53,909 nucleotides of DNA from Nitrospirota bacterium (GTDB taxonomy: Bacteria > Nitrospirota > Thermodesulfovibrionia > Thermodesulfovibrionales > Dissulfurispiraceae): the NCBI GenBank assembly GCA_021847795.1, contig JAJZPZ010000002.1, positions 1 to 53,909 of the forward strand, read 5' to 3'. The notes beneath the pieces are model-generated. The model searched no databases. It was not told the origin of the DNA and saw nothing but the letters and a program-made list of their open reading frames with translations. This document shows, one piece after another, positions 1 through 9,748 of the stretch; positions within the stretch are counted from its first letter, which is position 1, and the number at the start of each line of letters is the position of its first letter. The position numbers were made by a program, and so were the translations under genes.

Positions 1-176
1 GACTCGAATAACATATTTGGCAGGGCTACGGCAGGGACAAAGAAACTACAGGCAAAAAGGATTACTCTTTTTGGGGCACTTTAGATTACCACCTACACTA
101 CTCTATTTACGGCAATAATAAAGCTTACTGAATCGAATAATTTACACCCCCCGCATTTTCATGTTACGATAATTCC

Positions 177-569
177 ATGAAAAATACTGTTAAGAAAAGC
201 GGGTTGGACAGGCTGCTGCAAAAAGCATCGGGGGATCCGGATACCCTTGCGGTGATCTTGTTCGGCAGTGTGGCAAGAGACGAGAGCAGTTCTTTGTCTG
301 ATATGGATATATGCATCATACTGAATAAAAAATATGACCCCGCCGCATTGTCACAAAAAAAATTAGAATATTTAAGTGTGGCCGATTCTGACATAAGTAT
401 TTATCAACAGCTTCCATTGTATATAAGGCATAGAGTTTTAAAGGAAGGAAGAGTATTGTTTTGCCGAAATGATGATATGCTTTATGAACTTGCATTCAAA
501 ACAGTAAAAGAATTTGAAGATTTCAAACCTCTATATTACGAATATCTTGAGGAAGTGGCCCGTGGTTGA
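177..569 (+). CDS. mntA: MNT-type nucleotidyltransferase (MntA-like antitoxin)
   Basis: GSVARDESSSLSDMDI matches the GSx10DxD minimal nucleotidyltransferase motif; overlaps downstream HepT-like gene. Confidence 0.85.
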   Translation: MKNTVKKSGLDRLLQKASGDPDTLAVILFGSVARDESSSLSDMDICIILNKKYDPAALSQKKLEYLSVADSDISIYQQLPLYIRHRVLKEGRVLFCRNDDMLYELAFKTVKEFEDFKPLYYEYLEEVARG

Positions 570-978
570 TAGGGAAAGAGTACTCACAAAGATAGACGAA
601 CTCCAGGGATACCTGAAAGAGCTGGAAGAAATAGTCCCTGAGGATTACAATCTTTATCTTTCGTCCATTGAGAAAAGAAGGGGCTGCGAAAGACTTTTAC
701 AGATTTCAGTCGAATGCGTAATTGATATATGCAGTCTCTTTGTATCAGGGTTCCGGTTAGGTCTTCCATCCGAGGAGAGCGACCTGTTTGAAAGGCTCTT
801 TAAAAACAACCTTATTTCAGCGGAGATGAAAGAGATCCTTAAATCAATGAAGGGATTCAGAAATATACTGGTGCATGACTATGCCGGAATAGACAATACC
901 ATCGTTTATGAAATAGCGACAGCTCGCCTGACTGATTTTGAAAGGTTCGTTAAGGAGGCGCTTAATGCGTTACGGTGA
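562..978 (+). CDS. hepT: HepT-like HEPN ribonuclease toxin (DUF86)
   Basis: RNILVHDY = RX4HXY HEPN motif; likely GTG start at 562 overlapping the mntA stop. Confidence 0.85.
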   Translation: MVDRERVLTKIDELQGYLKELEEIVPEDYNLYLSSIEKRRGCERLLQISVECVIDICSLFVSGFRLGLPSEESDLFERLFKNNLISAEMKEILKSMKGFRNILVHDYAGIDNTIVYEIATARLTDFERFVKEALNALR

Positions 979-1354
979 AAAGAAAATAGGCAAGGCCAAA
1001 CTTGAGATATGGGACAATCCCCATCCGGAAAGGGATTATGATATATCCATCACCTTCCCTGAATTTACCTGCCTCTGCCCGCGATCGGGCTACCCGGATT
1101 TTGCAACCATCAGAATAAATTATGTCCCCGACAAAAAGATTGTCGAACTCAAGGCCCTGAAGCTGTACCTCAATTCATTCAGGGACATTCATATATCCCA
1201 TGAAGAATCCACAAATAAGATTTATGCCGAGCTTCAGAAGGCGCTTAAACCGAGGTTTATCGAAGTCATTGGAGATTTCAACCCCAGGGGGAATGTCAAA
1301 ACAGTCATACGAATTAATTCCGGGGACACCTTACTTAATTCCAAGAAAACCTGA
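965..1354 (+). CDS. queF: NADPH-dependent 7-cyano-7-deazaguanine reductase QueF
   Basis: [48 protein letters not shown] are QueF signatures; last residues are encoded by a REP-like palindrome. Confidence 0.93.
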   Translation: MRYGEKKIGKAKLEIWDNPHPERDYDISITFPEFTCLCPRSGYPDFATIRINYVPDKKIVELKALKLYLNSFRDIHISHEESTNKIYAELQKALKPRFIEVIGDFNPRGNVKTVIRINSGDTLLNSKKT

Positions 1355-1383
1355 AGTGAATTAAGTAAGGTGTCCCCGGAATT
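1316..1383. repeat. REP-like perfect 26-bp inverted repeat with 16-nt loop
   Basis: aattccggggacaccttacttaattc (1316-1341) and its exact reverse complement (1358-1383). Confidence 0.92.
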
Positions 1384-1987
1384 CACTTTTGGCCTTTTCA
1401 ATAAACCGTTTCATTTTTTTAAGGTTCTTTTTCCCCTTCCTTTCCTCAATCCCGCTGCTGACATCCACGGCATAGGGCCTGACCCACTGAATGGCCTTTT
1501 CAACATTCTCAGGATTGAGCCCGCCGGAAAGGATGATCTTGCCGAATCTTTTTGCCTCAACCGCGATGTCCCAGTTAAAAGTCTGCCCGGTTCCACCGAA
1601 CTGTTCAGGGGAATAGGTATCCAGAAGGAATGCAGAGACCCTAAAAACCTGAAGCGGGTTCAGATCCGTAAGATTGCTTACCCTTATGGCCTTGATGACA
1701 CGCCGCCAGGAGGCGCATGTTTCGGGGGGCTCATCTCCGTGCATCTGGGGAATATCTATACCGGCAAGGCCCATAATCTCCTGCATCGCTTCAGGTGTTT
1801 CGTTCACAAAGACCCCAACGGTTGTGATAAAGGGAGGCAGATAGGAGATGATCTCCCGTGCCTTTTCCGGCGCTATATACCTGGGGCTCTTTTTGAAAAA
1901 TACGAATCCAAGCACATCGGCTCCGTAATCAACGGCAGAGAGCGCATCTTCGGCATTTGTAATACCGCAGATTTTAACCTTGACCAT
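1361..1987 (-). CDS. trpF: phosphoribosylanthranilate isomerase
   Basis: [38 protein letters not shown]; TrpF family. Confidence 0.95.
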   Translation of the reverse strand: MVKVKICGITNAEDALSAVDYGADVLGFVFFKKSPRYIAPEKAREIISYLPPFITTVGVFVNETPEAMQEIMGLAGIDIPQMHGDEPPETCASWRRVIKAIRVSNLTDLNPLQVFRVSAFLLDTYSPEQFGGTGQTFNWDIAVEAKRFGKIILSGGLNPENVEKAIQWVRPYAVDVSSGIEERKGKKNLKKMKRFIEKAKSEFRGHLT

Positions 1988-2137
1988 GCTCTCATTATAT
2001 CACGGGCAGCCCTGCAAATGACTCTCTTATTCGTCCCATAGAGCGCCTCAAAGCACTAAACGACATATAATCTATGATATAATAGCAAATCCTGAAAAAT
2101 TTACGAAAAACGCCTTGCAATTCTTTAGGAGGACACG

Positions 2138-3334
2138 ATTAAAAAGCTGCCTGACAGGAAGGGATATTTCGGCTCATACGGGGGAAGATTTGCCCCTGAG
2201 ACCCTTATGCCCGCTTTATTCGAGCTCGAAAAAGCGTATGCGCAGGCAAAAAAAGACCGCTCTTTTCAGGAAGAACTGAAACGTTTGCAGGCAGCTTATG
2301 TTGGAAGGCCCACCCCTTTGTACCATGCAAAACGGCTTTCCGAGAAACTCGGCGGAGCAAAAATATATCTGAAACGTGAAGACCTGGCGCATACCGGCGC
2401 CCACAAGATCAACAACGCCCTCGGGCAGTCGCTCCTTGCCAGGCGGATGGGGAAAAAAAGACTTATTGCTGAGACCGGGGCAGGACAGCACGGAGTGGCG
2501 ACAGCCACAGGGGCCGCACTGGTCGGGCTCGAATGCGACATCTACATGGGAGCCGTTGATATCCAGAGGCAGGCATTAAATGTCTTCAGGATGAAACTGC
2601 TCGGCGCCCGGGTTATCGAGGTGAACATCGGATCGAGGACACTGAAAGATGCAATAAACGAGGCCATGAGGGACTGGACAGCACATGTACGGGACACTCA
2701 TTACGTCCTGGGCACTGCTTTTGGGCCCCACCCCTTTCCGGCCATGGTGAGAGATTTCCAGTCGGTAATCGGAAGAGAGGCCAAGAAGCAGATAACAAAA
2801 GCGGAAGGCAGGCTGCCCGATTATTTGATCGCCTGCGTGGGCGGCGGCAGCAACGCAATAGGCTTATTTCACGAATTCCTCAACCATGATATCCAGATGA
2901 TCGGGGTTGAGGCCGGGGGGACGGGCATCAGGAGCGGCGAACACGCAGCCCGCTTTGCCGGGGGCTCCATCGGGGTGCTCCAGGGATGCAAGACCTATCT
3001 CCTCCAGGATGATGATGGGAATGTCCTCGACACCCATTCGGTTTCCGCCGGTCTGGATTATGCTTCGGTAGGACCCGAGCACTCCTTTCTCAAGGATTCA
3101 GGCAGAATTCACTACACCTACGCCACTGACGACGAGGCATTATCCGCCTTTGAAATGCTTTCCAGGACCGAAGGGATAATCCCTGCACTGGAATCAGCAC
3201 ACGCCCTTGCAGAGGCGATAAAGCTTGCCCCGACCCTGTCACAGGACAAAATTGTTCTTGTAAATCTTTCAGGCCGCGGGGACAAGGACGTGCAGCAGGT
3301 GGCAAAGATCAAAGGGATAAACCTCTGCGCCTAG
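2138..3334 (+). CDS. trpB: tryptophan synthase beta chain; likely ATT start
   Basis: In-frame N-terminal [33 protein letters not shown] lies upstream of the tracked start; AGGAGG at 2127-2132; PLP motif [13 protein letters not shown]. Confidence 0.93.
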   Translation: MKKLPDRKGYFGSYGGRFAPETLMPALFELEKAYAQAKKDRSFQEELKRLQAAYVGRPTPLYHAKRLSEKLGGAKIYLKREDLAHTGAHKINNALGQSLLARRMGKKRLIAETGAGQHGVATATGAALVGLECDIYMGAVDIQRQALNVFRMKLLGARVIEVNIGSRTLKDAINEAMRDWTAHVRDTHYVLGTAFGPHPFPAMVRDFQSVIGREAKKQITKAEGRLPDYLIACVGGGSNAIGLFHEFLNHDIQMIGVEAGGTGIRSGEHAARFAGGSIGVLQGCKTYLLQDDDGNVLDTHSVSAGLDYASVGPEHSFLKDSGRIHYTYATDDEALSAFEMLSRTEGIIPALESAHALAEAIKLAPTLSQDKIVLVNLSGRGDKDVQQVAKIKGINLCA

Positions 3335-3335
3335 T

Positions 3336-4121
3336 ATGATGAAAAAAACAAGGATAGCAGCTACATTCGAAAAACTGAAGACCGGAAAGAAAAAGGCCTT
3401 TATCCCTTATATAATGGCCGGAGATCCGGACATGGAAAAGACAATGGAGCGCGTGCTCATGCTCGAACGCTCCGGCGCTGATATTATAGAGCTGGGAGTG
3501 CCTTTCTCCGATCCCCTTGCAGACGGCCCGACAATACAGAAGGCAGCAGGGCGGGCGATACAGGCAGGCACGACGCTGAAAAAGGTAATTTCCGCGGTAA
3601 GGGAACTGAGGCATCACACCGGGATTCCCATAATCCTGATGACCTATTACAACCCCATCTTTAAATACGGGGAGGCCCTCTTCATCGAGGAGGCTTCAGC
3701 AGCAGGCGTTGACGGCATTATAGTCCCGGACCTGCCCCCTGAAGAAGCAGGGGGCCTCATACGGCTTTCCCGGGCCGGCACGGGCCTCGACACCATCTTC
3801 CTCGTAGCCCCGACATCGACTGAAGAGAGGACAAAGAGCATTGTAGCGGCATGCAGCGGATTCGTGTATTATGTCTCCCTGACCGGGATAACAGGAGCAA
3901 AGCTGTCGGTCAATGAGGCCTTCAAAAGCCATTTCAATGCTGTCAGGAGATTAACGGGCAAGCCTATTGCAGCGGGGTTCGGCATTGCAACTCCGGAAGA
4001 GGCGCAGGCAGTAGGACAAATTGCCGACGGCATTATTGTCGGGAGTGCAATTGTAAAAAAGTTTCATGAGGAACCCGGAAGCGCTGAGGAGTTCATAAAA
4101 AATCTGAGGGGGACGATTTAA
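3336..4121 (+). CDS. trpA: tryptophan synthase alpha chain
   Basis: GADIIELGVPFSDPLADGPTIQ, VDGIIVPDLPPEE signatures. Confidence 0.96.
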   Translation: MMKKTRIAATFEKLKTGKKKAFIPYIMAGDPDMEKTMERVLMLERSGADIIELGVPFSDPLADGPTIQKAAGRAIQAGTTLKKVISAVRELRHHTGIPIILMTYYNPIFKYGEALFIEEASAAGVDGIIVPDLPPEEAGGLIRLSRAGTGLDTIFLVAPTSTEERTKSIVAACSGFVYYVSLTGITGAKLSVNEAFKSHFNAVRRLTGKPIAAGFGIATPEEAQAVGQIADGIIVGSAIVKKFHEEPGSAEEFIKNLRGTI

Positions 4122-4123
4122 AA

Positions 4124-4195
4124 ACAGTTTCAGCCGTTCAAGCCTTTTAAACGGTTTGAACAGTTTAAACAGCTTAAACGGTTTGAGCGATTTGA
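4124..4195. repeat. 9-bp tandem repeat, 8 degenerate units (consensus approx. RCMGTTTRA)
   Basis: acagtttca gccgttcaa gccttttaa acggtttga acagtttaa acagcttaa acggtttga gcgatttga. Confidence 0.85.
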
Positions 4196-4198
4196 CAT

Positions 4199-5050
4199 AT
4201 GGCTTGGTTTAAAAAAATAAAAGAGGTTAAGGCCGATAAAAAAATTAAGATACCCGAGGGGTTGTGGGTAAAATGCGACAGCTGCAAAGAGATCATCTAC
4301 AAGAAAGAGATCGAGAAAAACCTCCAGGTGTGCCCCAAGTGCAATTACCATTTCAGGATCAGTGCAGCAGAGCGCATCAAATTTATAGCTGACGAAGGGA
4401 GTTTTTCGGAATTAGACAACGAACTGATTACCAATGACCCTCTGGAGTTCAAGGATACCATCCCTTACAAGGAGAGGCTTGAAGAAAACAGGAATAAAAG
4501 CACTCTCAAGGAAGCTGCCATCTATGGGGATGCCTTAATCAACGGCAGGCCGACGGTGCTTGCCATTATGGATTTCTCCTTTATGGGCGGCAGCATGGGG
4601 TCCATAGTCGGAGAAAAGATAGCACGGGCAGCGGAGAGGGCGCTGGAAAGCAGGACACCCCTGATAACCGTCTCCTCATCAGGCGGGGCAAGAATGCAGG
4701 AGGGCATGTTCTCCCTGATGCAGATGGCAAAGGTGTCTGCTGCCATTGCACGGCTGAAGGAATCGGACATACTGTACATATCCATACTTGCCGACCCCAC
4801 CTTCGGCGGCGTGACCGCCAGCTTCGCAATGCTGGGGGACATAATCATTGCAGAGCCCAAAAGCCTTATAGGGTTCGCAGGACCACGGGTGATCGAGCAG
4901 ACGATCAAGCAACTGCTGCCGGAAAACTTCCAGAGAGCGGAGTTCCTGCTTGAACACGGCATGATCGACCTTGTCACAGACCGGAAAGCCCTGAAAAGCA
5001 CCATTTACAAATTGATCGAGCATTTTATGCCGTCCCCCCCTGAGCCATGA
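4199..5050 (+). CDS. accD: acetyl-CoA carboxylase carboxyltransferase subunit beta
   Basis: Zn-ribbon CDSCKEIIYKKEIEKNLQVCPKC and SSGGARMQEGMFSLMQMAK. Confidence 0.95.
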   Translation: MAWFKKIKEVKADKKIKIPEGLWVKCDSCKEIIYKKEIEKNLQVCPKCNYHFRISAAERIKFIADEGSFSELDNELITNDPLEFKDTIPYKERLEENRNKSTLKEAAIYGDALINGRPTVLAIMDFSFMGGSMGSIVGEKIARAAERALESRTPLITVSSSGGARMQEGMFSLMQMAKVSAAIARLKESDILYISILADPTFGGVTASFAMLGDIIIAEPKSLIGFAGPRVIEQTIKQLLPENFQRAEFLLEHGMIDLVTDRKALKSTIYKLIEHFMPSPPEP

Positions 5051-6528
5051 GCTATACCGATGCAATCGATTACTTATACGGCCTTCAGAAATACGGGATC
5101 AAGCTCGGCATCGATAAGCCCGAAAAGATCCTGTCCGCACTGGGATCTCCGCACAGGGATTTCCTATCCATCCATGTTGCCGGCACGAACGGGAAGGGCT
5201 CTGTCTCGGCAATGGCCGCCTCCATCCTCATGGCGCACGGGTTCAAGGTCGGACTCTTCACTTCCCCTCACCTGGTGAGCTTTACAGAAAGAATCAGGAT
5301 CAACAACAACCTGATCACCGAATCCGAGGTAGCAGCTCTCACGCAGGAAATTAAATCCAGGCTGAAAGGCCTGCGCCCGGAAATTCCTGAGCCGACATTC
5401 TTTGAATTCGTAACTGCCATGGCTTTCCTCTACTTTCAGCGCAACACTGTCGACTGGGTGGTTGTTGAAACAGGTATGGGAGGACGGCTGGATGCAACAA
5501 ATATAATTGTGCCGGAGGTTTCCGTACTCACCAGGATAGGATATGACCACAAAGAGTTCCTCGGCAGCACGTTGGCGGACATTGCGCGGGAAAAGGCGGG
5601 AATCATTAAAAAAGGAGTTCCTGTTGTCTGCGCAAAACAAGAGAAAGAGGCCGAGGATGTAATACAGGCGACAGCAGCAGACAAAGCAGCGCCATTGCTT
5701 GTGTACGGCAAGGACTTCAACGGCACGATGGAGGCTTCCGGGCTGGAAGGAGTAACCTTTTGCTATCACAACGGCTCACAATCGCTTGGCGGCCTGCACA
5801 CCCCGCTGAAAGGGGAGCATCAACTCGAAAATTCCTGCCTGGCAATAAAAGCGGCAATGCTCGCACTGAAAGGCAGTAACAAGTTAATAGTAACAAGTAA
5901 CTCTAACGACAGTAACGAGTTACAAGTAACAAGTAACGAGTTAAAGACTAACGACAAAGACTCGTCACCGTCTTCAGATCCTTTACTTGTTACTCGTTAC
6001 TCGTCACTTGTTACTAAAGAGGTTACTCGTCACTCGTTGCTTAAAAAGGGTCTTGCCTCAACAAAGTGGCGGGGCAGGCTCGACCTGGTGAGCGACAGTC
6101 CCCGGATCATGATTGACGGGGCGCACAACCCTGACGCAGCAAGCGCGCTTGCTGCCTTCATCAGGGACCACCTCAGCGGGGACAAAATCATCCTGATTGT
6201 GGGCATTATGGCGGATAAAGACATCGCAGGGATTCTTGGCCCCCTTGTTCCCCTTGCTTTACACGTAATCTTCACAGCCCCTGACTATGGGAGGGCAGCC
6301 CCTCCGCAGAAGCTTGCAGAACTCTCGTCAACATCGGCAATAAGCAATGCTCATCAGGCGCCCGCATTAAAAGAAGCCATCGAATCGGCAAAGAAAATAT
6401 ACGCGGACATAACGAAGGACCGCGCCTCCGCGCTGATCCTGATAACCGGGTCTTTCTATACCATAGGAGAGGCCATGGAGATACTGGGAGAGAGGGCAAT
6501 TCTCGGGGACCTGAGGGAGTCGCTATGA
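5047..6528 (+). CDS. folC: folylpolyglutamate synthase/dihydrofolate synthase with repeat-derived internal insertion
   Basis: HVAGTNGKGSVSAM, ETGMGGRLDATN, MIDGAHNPDAA; insertion SNKLIVTSNSNDSNELQVTSNELKTNDKDSSPSSDPLLVTRYSSLVTKEVTRHSLL. Confidence 0.93.
   Translation: MSYTDAIDYLYGLQKYGIKLGIDKPEKILSALGSPHRDFLSIHVAGTNGKGSVSAMAASILMAHGFKVGLFTSPHLVSFTERIRINNNLITESEVAALTQEIKSRLKGLRPEIPEPTFFEFVTAMAFLYFQRNTVDWVVVETGMGGRLDATNIIVPEVSVLTRIGYDHKEFLGSTLADIAREKAGIIKKGVPVVCAKQEKEAEDVIQATAADKAAPLLVYGKDFNGTMEASGLEGVTFCYHNGSQSLGGLHTPLKGEHQLENSCLAIKAAMLALKGSNKLIVTSNSNDSNELQVTSNELKTNDKDSSPSSDPLLVTRYSSLVTKEVTRHSLLKKGLASTKWRGRLDLVSDSPRIMIDGAHNPDAASALAAFIRDHLSGDKIILIVGIMADKDIAGILGPLVPLALHVIFTAPDYGRAAPPQKLAELSSTSAISNAHQAPALKEAIESAKKIYADITKDRASALILITGSFYTIGEAMEILGERAILGDLRESL
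5875..6041. repeat. 7-bp-period inverted repeat element (agtaacR class), copy A, inside folC
   Basis: Left arm agtaaca/agtaacg heptads, right arm ttacttg/ttactcg heptads; about 51-nt core shared with copy B with 1 mismatch. Confidence 0.85.
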
Positions 6529-8777
6529 GAGGCAGTAACTCTAAAGGCAGTAACAAGTCACAAGTAACAAGTAACCATAAAAACAGTAACAAGTTAATAG
6601 TAACGAGTTACAAGTTAAAGACTAAAGACAAAGACTCGTCACTGTCTTCAGATCCTTTACTTGTTACTCGTTACTCGTTACTTTTTACTGATAAGGTTGC
6701 TCGTTGTTTGTTACTGATACTGGCTTCTGTCCTCTGTTCTCTGTCTTCTGAAGTTTGGGCCACCAACATTACAGCCGATTATCTCGAACACTTCAGGAGT
6801 GAGGACAAGTATGTAGCCATCGGCAACGTAAAGATCGAAAAAAACGGTACCGTGCTGTATGCGGACAAAGCAATTCTTTATCAAAGATCGTCCGATGCCG
6901 AAGCTACAGGTCATGTGGTTTATGAAGACAATAAGGCCCTCATAAACAGCGAGCGCATGGAAATAAATCTCGACACCAAAACCGGCAAGCTCTACAACGC
7001 CCTTATTCTGCTGAAAAGCCGGAAGAGTCTGAAAAAACAAGGTGTGAGCAGCAATAATCTACAAGCGAAAAATGAAATAGTCGATTATTGGATAAAAGGC
7101 GAAGACGTTCAGAAGATAAAAGAGGACCACTATCATGCGGCAACTGCAATTTTCACCACCTGCAATGCCAAATCATTTACCGGGGAACTCCCTCTCAGCA
7201 CTGCTGAAGGCAGGATATTCGAAGCCGGGAGCCCGGATTGGTGCTTTAAGGGCAGTGATGTGGATTTGCAGGTAGGGAAAAGGATGACTGCCCACGATGC
7301 GACCTACAGGGTTAAGGGCCTGCCGGTTTTGTATTCCCCCTATATCTGGGCGCCGATGAAAAACAAGCGCGAGACCGGATTCCTTTTCCCGCTAATAGGG
7401 AACAGCACGACAAAGGGTTTTCAGTTCAGCCCCTCCTTTTTCTGGGCAATAGACGAGAACAAGGACGCAACTTTCAACGCTGATTACTACAGCAAACGCG
7501 GCCTCGGGAAAGGAGCTGAATACAGATATCTTGATTTCGATGACAGAGGCGCATGGTCCGTCTATCACCTGAAGGATTCTGAATTAAAAAAGACCTTTTT
7601 TGAGTTCAAAGGCATGCACGAGCAGCAGCTCGGAGATATCAGGGGGTTTGTTGACATCAATTATGCAAATGATGTGAATTTTTACCGGGAGTTCGCAGTG
7701 AAACGGGACGTGCAGGTCCAGCGTTTCCTTCAATCGACGGGCGAAATTTCCCTGCCGCTTAAGAATTCCCGGGCTTATCTCCTCGGCCAATACTGGGTGG
7801 ACCTTCAGGATGAGAATGCGCATGTGCCGCAGAGGCTGCCTGAATTGGGATATGTGGTAAACACCTCTGCAATAGGGCCGCTCATGTTTTACATGCCGTC
7901 CAGTATTACCAATTTCGCAAGGGACACGGGAACAAGCGGGCAGAGGGTTGATATCAATCCGACATTCTCTCACTCGTTCGGGAATTGGGTCCGGATATTT
8001 CAGTCCCTTTCCCTGAGAGAGACTGCCTACAACCTGAAAAATGCCGCCCCGTTCAGCGCCTCACTGCACAGAGAGACCTTTGAATACAAGCTGAATGCCC
8101 TGACACGGCTTGTCAAACATTATGGGTCGGCAACTCATATTATAGAGCCTTCGGTATCCTATGATTTTGTTCCGGAGACTCACCCTACGCCTCTTTTTGA
8201 TTCCCTTGACACCCTTGATAAATCTTCGGTTGCCTCGTTCGCAGTTTTGAATACCTTATATTTGAGGAATCTCACCCTCGGCGCCCGCATAACGCAGCCC
8301 TATGATTTCAATGCCGCAACGAACACGCTGCCGCCCGCCACTCTGGAAGCGTGGGGCGCAAGCGGACCGTTCAGCCTGAGCATGAGCATGCTGCAGAATT
8401 TCAATACAATGCGGACCGAGTCGCTCAACCTCACGCTGAATGCCGCTATATTAAAGGAAACGACCTTAAACTTCAGCGGATACTACACAAGGGCGGGCAA
8501 TACCATGCAGTACAATGTCGGGGTACTATCCGGTATTACAAAGAAATGGTACGTGGACGGCAGTGTCGGATATGATGCAAAGGGCCAGGGAGTGCGGGAC
8601 CTGACACTGCATAACATATACAGGGAGCAATGCTGGGCAATAGATCTTGTGCTCTCAAGAAAGCCAGGGTACCTGGCAAGGCCCTCGGAATACGGTTTTA
8701 CCCTGATGTTTGAATTAAGAGGACTTGGTGGAATAAGAGCTTATGAATTTAGTAGTATGTCTCAACAAAAAACTTAG
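6525..8777 (+). CDS. lptD: LPS-assembly protein LptD/OstA-like
   Basis: N-terminal OstA-type domain (ADYLEHFRSEDKYVAIGNVKIEKNGTVLYADKAILYQ) followed by a beta-barrel-like region; ATGA overlap with folC. Confidence 0.85.
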   Translation: MRGSNSKGSNKSQVTSNHKNSNKLIVTSYKLKTKDKDSSLSSDPLLVTRYSLLFTDKVARCLLLILASVLCSLSSEVWATNITADYLEHFRSEDKYVAIGNVKIEKNGTVLYADKAILYQRSSDAEATGHVVYEDNKALINSERMEINLDTKTGKLYNALILLKSRKSLKKQGVSSNNLQAKNEIVDYWIKGEDVQKIKEDHYHAATAIFTTCNAKSFTGELPLSTAEGRIFEAGSPDWCFKGSDVDLQVGKRMTAHDATYRVKGLPVLYSPYIWAPMKNKRETGFLFPLIGNSTTKGFQFSPSFFWAIDENKDATFNADYYSKRGLGKGAEYRYLDFDDRGAWSVYHLKDSELKKTFFEFKGMHEQQLGDIRGFVDINYANDVNFYREFAVKRDVQVQRFLQSTGEISLPLKNSRAYLLGQYWVDLQDENAHVPQRLPELGYVVNTSAIGPLMFYMPSSITNFARDTGTSGQRVDINPTFSHSFGNWVRIFQSLSLRETAYNLKNAAPFSASLHRETFEYKLNALTRLVKHYGSATHIIEPSVSYDFVPETHPTPLFDSLDTLDKSSVASFAVLNTLYLRNLTLGARITQPYDFNAATNTLPPATLEAWGASGPFSLSMSMLQNFNTMRTESLNLTLNAAILKETTLNFSGYYTRAGNTMQYNVGVLSGITKKWYVDGSVGYDAKGQGVRDLTLHNIYREQCWAIDLVLSRKPGYLARPSEYGFTLMFELRGLGGIRAYEFSSMSQQKT
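6532..6712. repeat. 7-bp-period inverted repeat element, copy B, in the lptD 5' coding region
   Basis: Core gacaaagactcgtcactgtcttcagatcctttacttgttactcgttactcg as in copy A. Confidence 0.85.
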
Positions 8778-9651
8778 CATAACATCACACGATGCCGTTT
8801 CAGCGGTCAAAAAGACATTCAAGGTAAGAAAGGCCGGTCATACAGGGACCCTCGACCCTGCAGCAACAGGGGTTCTGCTTGTATGCCTTAACGAGGCGAC
8901 CAAAATTACCGGATACCTGTCCGATCTTGATAAGGAATACGTCGTCACGGCAAAACTGGGCGAGTCAACAGACACCTATGACTCCGAAGGCATTGTGACT
9001 AAAAGGGCCGGGGCCTTTCATATTGCGGAGAGCGAGCTGGAGGATATTATCAAGGAATTCACCGGAGATATCGAACAGGTGCCTCCCATGCATTCTGCCA
9101 TCAAAGTAGCCGGCAGGCCCCTCTATGAGCTGGCCAGAAAGGGCATCGAGATTGAGAGGAAACCAAGACGGATAAGCATCAATTCCCTGGAGATATTACG
9201 TTTTGAAAGTCCTTTCCTCACTCTGAGGGTCGGGTGCTCAAAGGGCACATACATACGGTCCCTCTGTAATGACATAGGCAATGCACTCGGCACCGGGGCC
9301 TATGTGACTGATCTGTCGCGGACAAAAGTCGGAAGCTTCACCATCGAGGGCTCTGCAGCACCTGACGAGTTGCCTTATAAAACAAAGGCCCTCTACACGA
9401 TAGACTCGGCCTTAGCGCATTTACAGGAGATAGCGCTGGATTCCGATGCAAGCAAACGCGCAAAAAACGGCAATCCCGTGAGATTGGACCAGCAGACCGG
9501 GCCGCATGACAGGTCTTCCCCCCCCCGGACTTCCGGACCCCCGGCCCCTCGCTCTCCTTTTGTCAGGCTTAAGGACCATGGGGGCAGGACTTTCGGGATA
9601 GGAAAAATCAACAAGGATTTCATTAAAATAGAACGGTTATTTAATATATAA
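8743..9651 (+). CDS. truB: tRNA pseudouridine(55) synthase
   Basis: KKTFKVRKAGHTGTLDPAATGVLLVCLNEATKI; overlaps lptD by 35 nt. Confidence 0.94.
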   Translation: MNLVVCLNKKLSITSHDAVSAVKKTFKVRKAGHTGTLDPAATGVLLVCLNEATKITGYLSDLDKEYVVTAKLGESTDTYDSEGIVTKRAGAFHIAESELEDIIKEFTGDIEQVPPMHSAIKVAGRPLYELARKGIEIERKPRRISINSLEILRFESPFLTLRVGCSKGTYIRSLCNDIGNALGTGAYVTDLSRTKVGSFTIEGSAAPDELPYKTKALYTIDSALAHLQEIALDSDASKRAKNGNPVRLDQQTGPHDRSSPPRTSGPPAPRSPFVRLKDHGGRTFGIGKINKDFIKIERLFNI

Positions 9652-9748
9652 GACCGTTACGGCGTTTATGGCGTTGAGCGTTACAGCATGAAATAATAAA
9701 CAGGCTTTTGCGCAATAAACGCTGCAACGCTTTTCACAAGGAGGATTT

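Noticed and set aside
1370-2041. 223-aa plus-strand ORF
   Set aside because: Complete antisense to trpF; composition not protein-like
5875-6041. CRISPR array
   Set aside because: Units are 7 bp without spacers and arranged as inverted arms; not CRISPR
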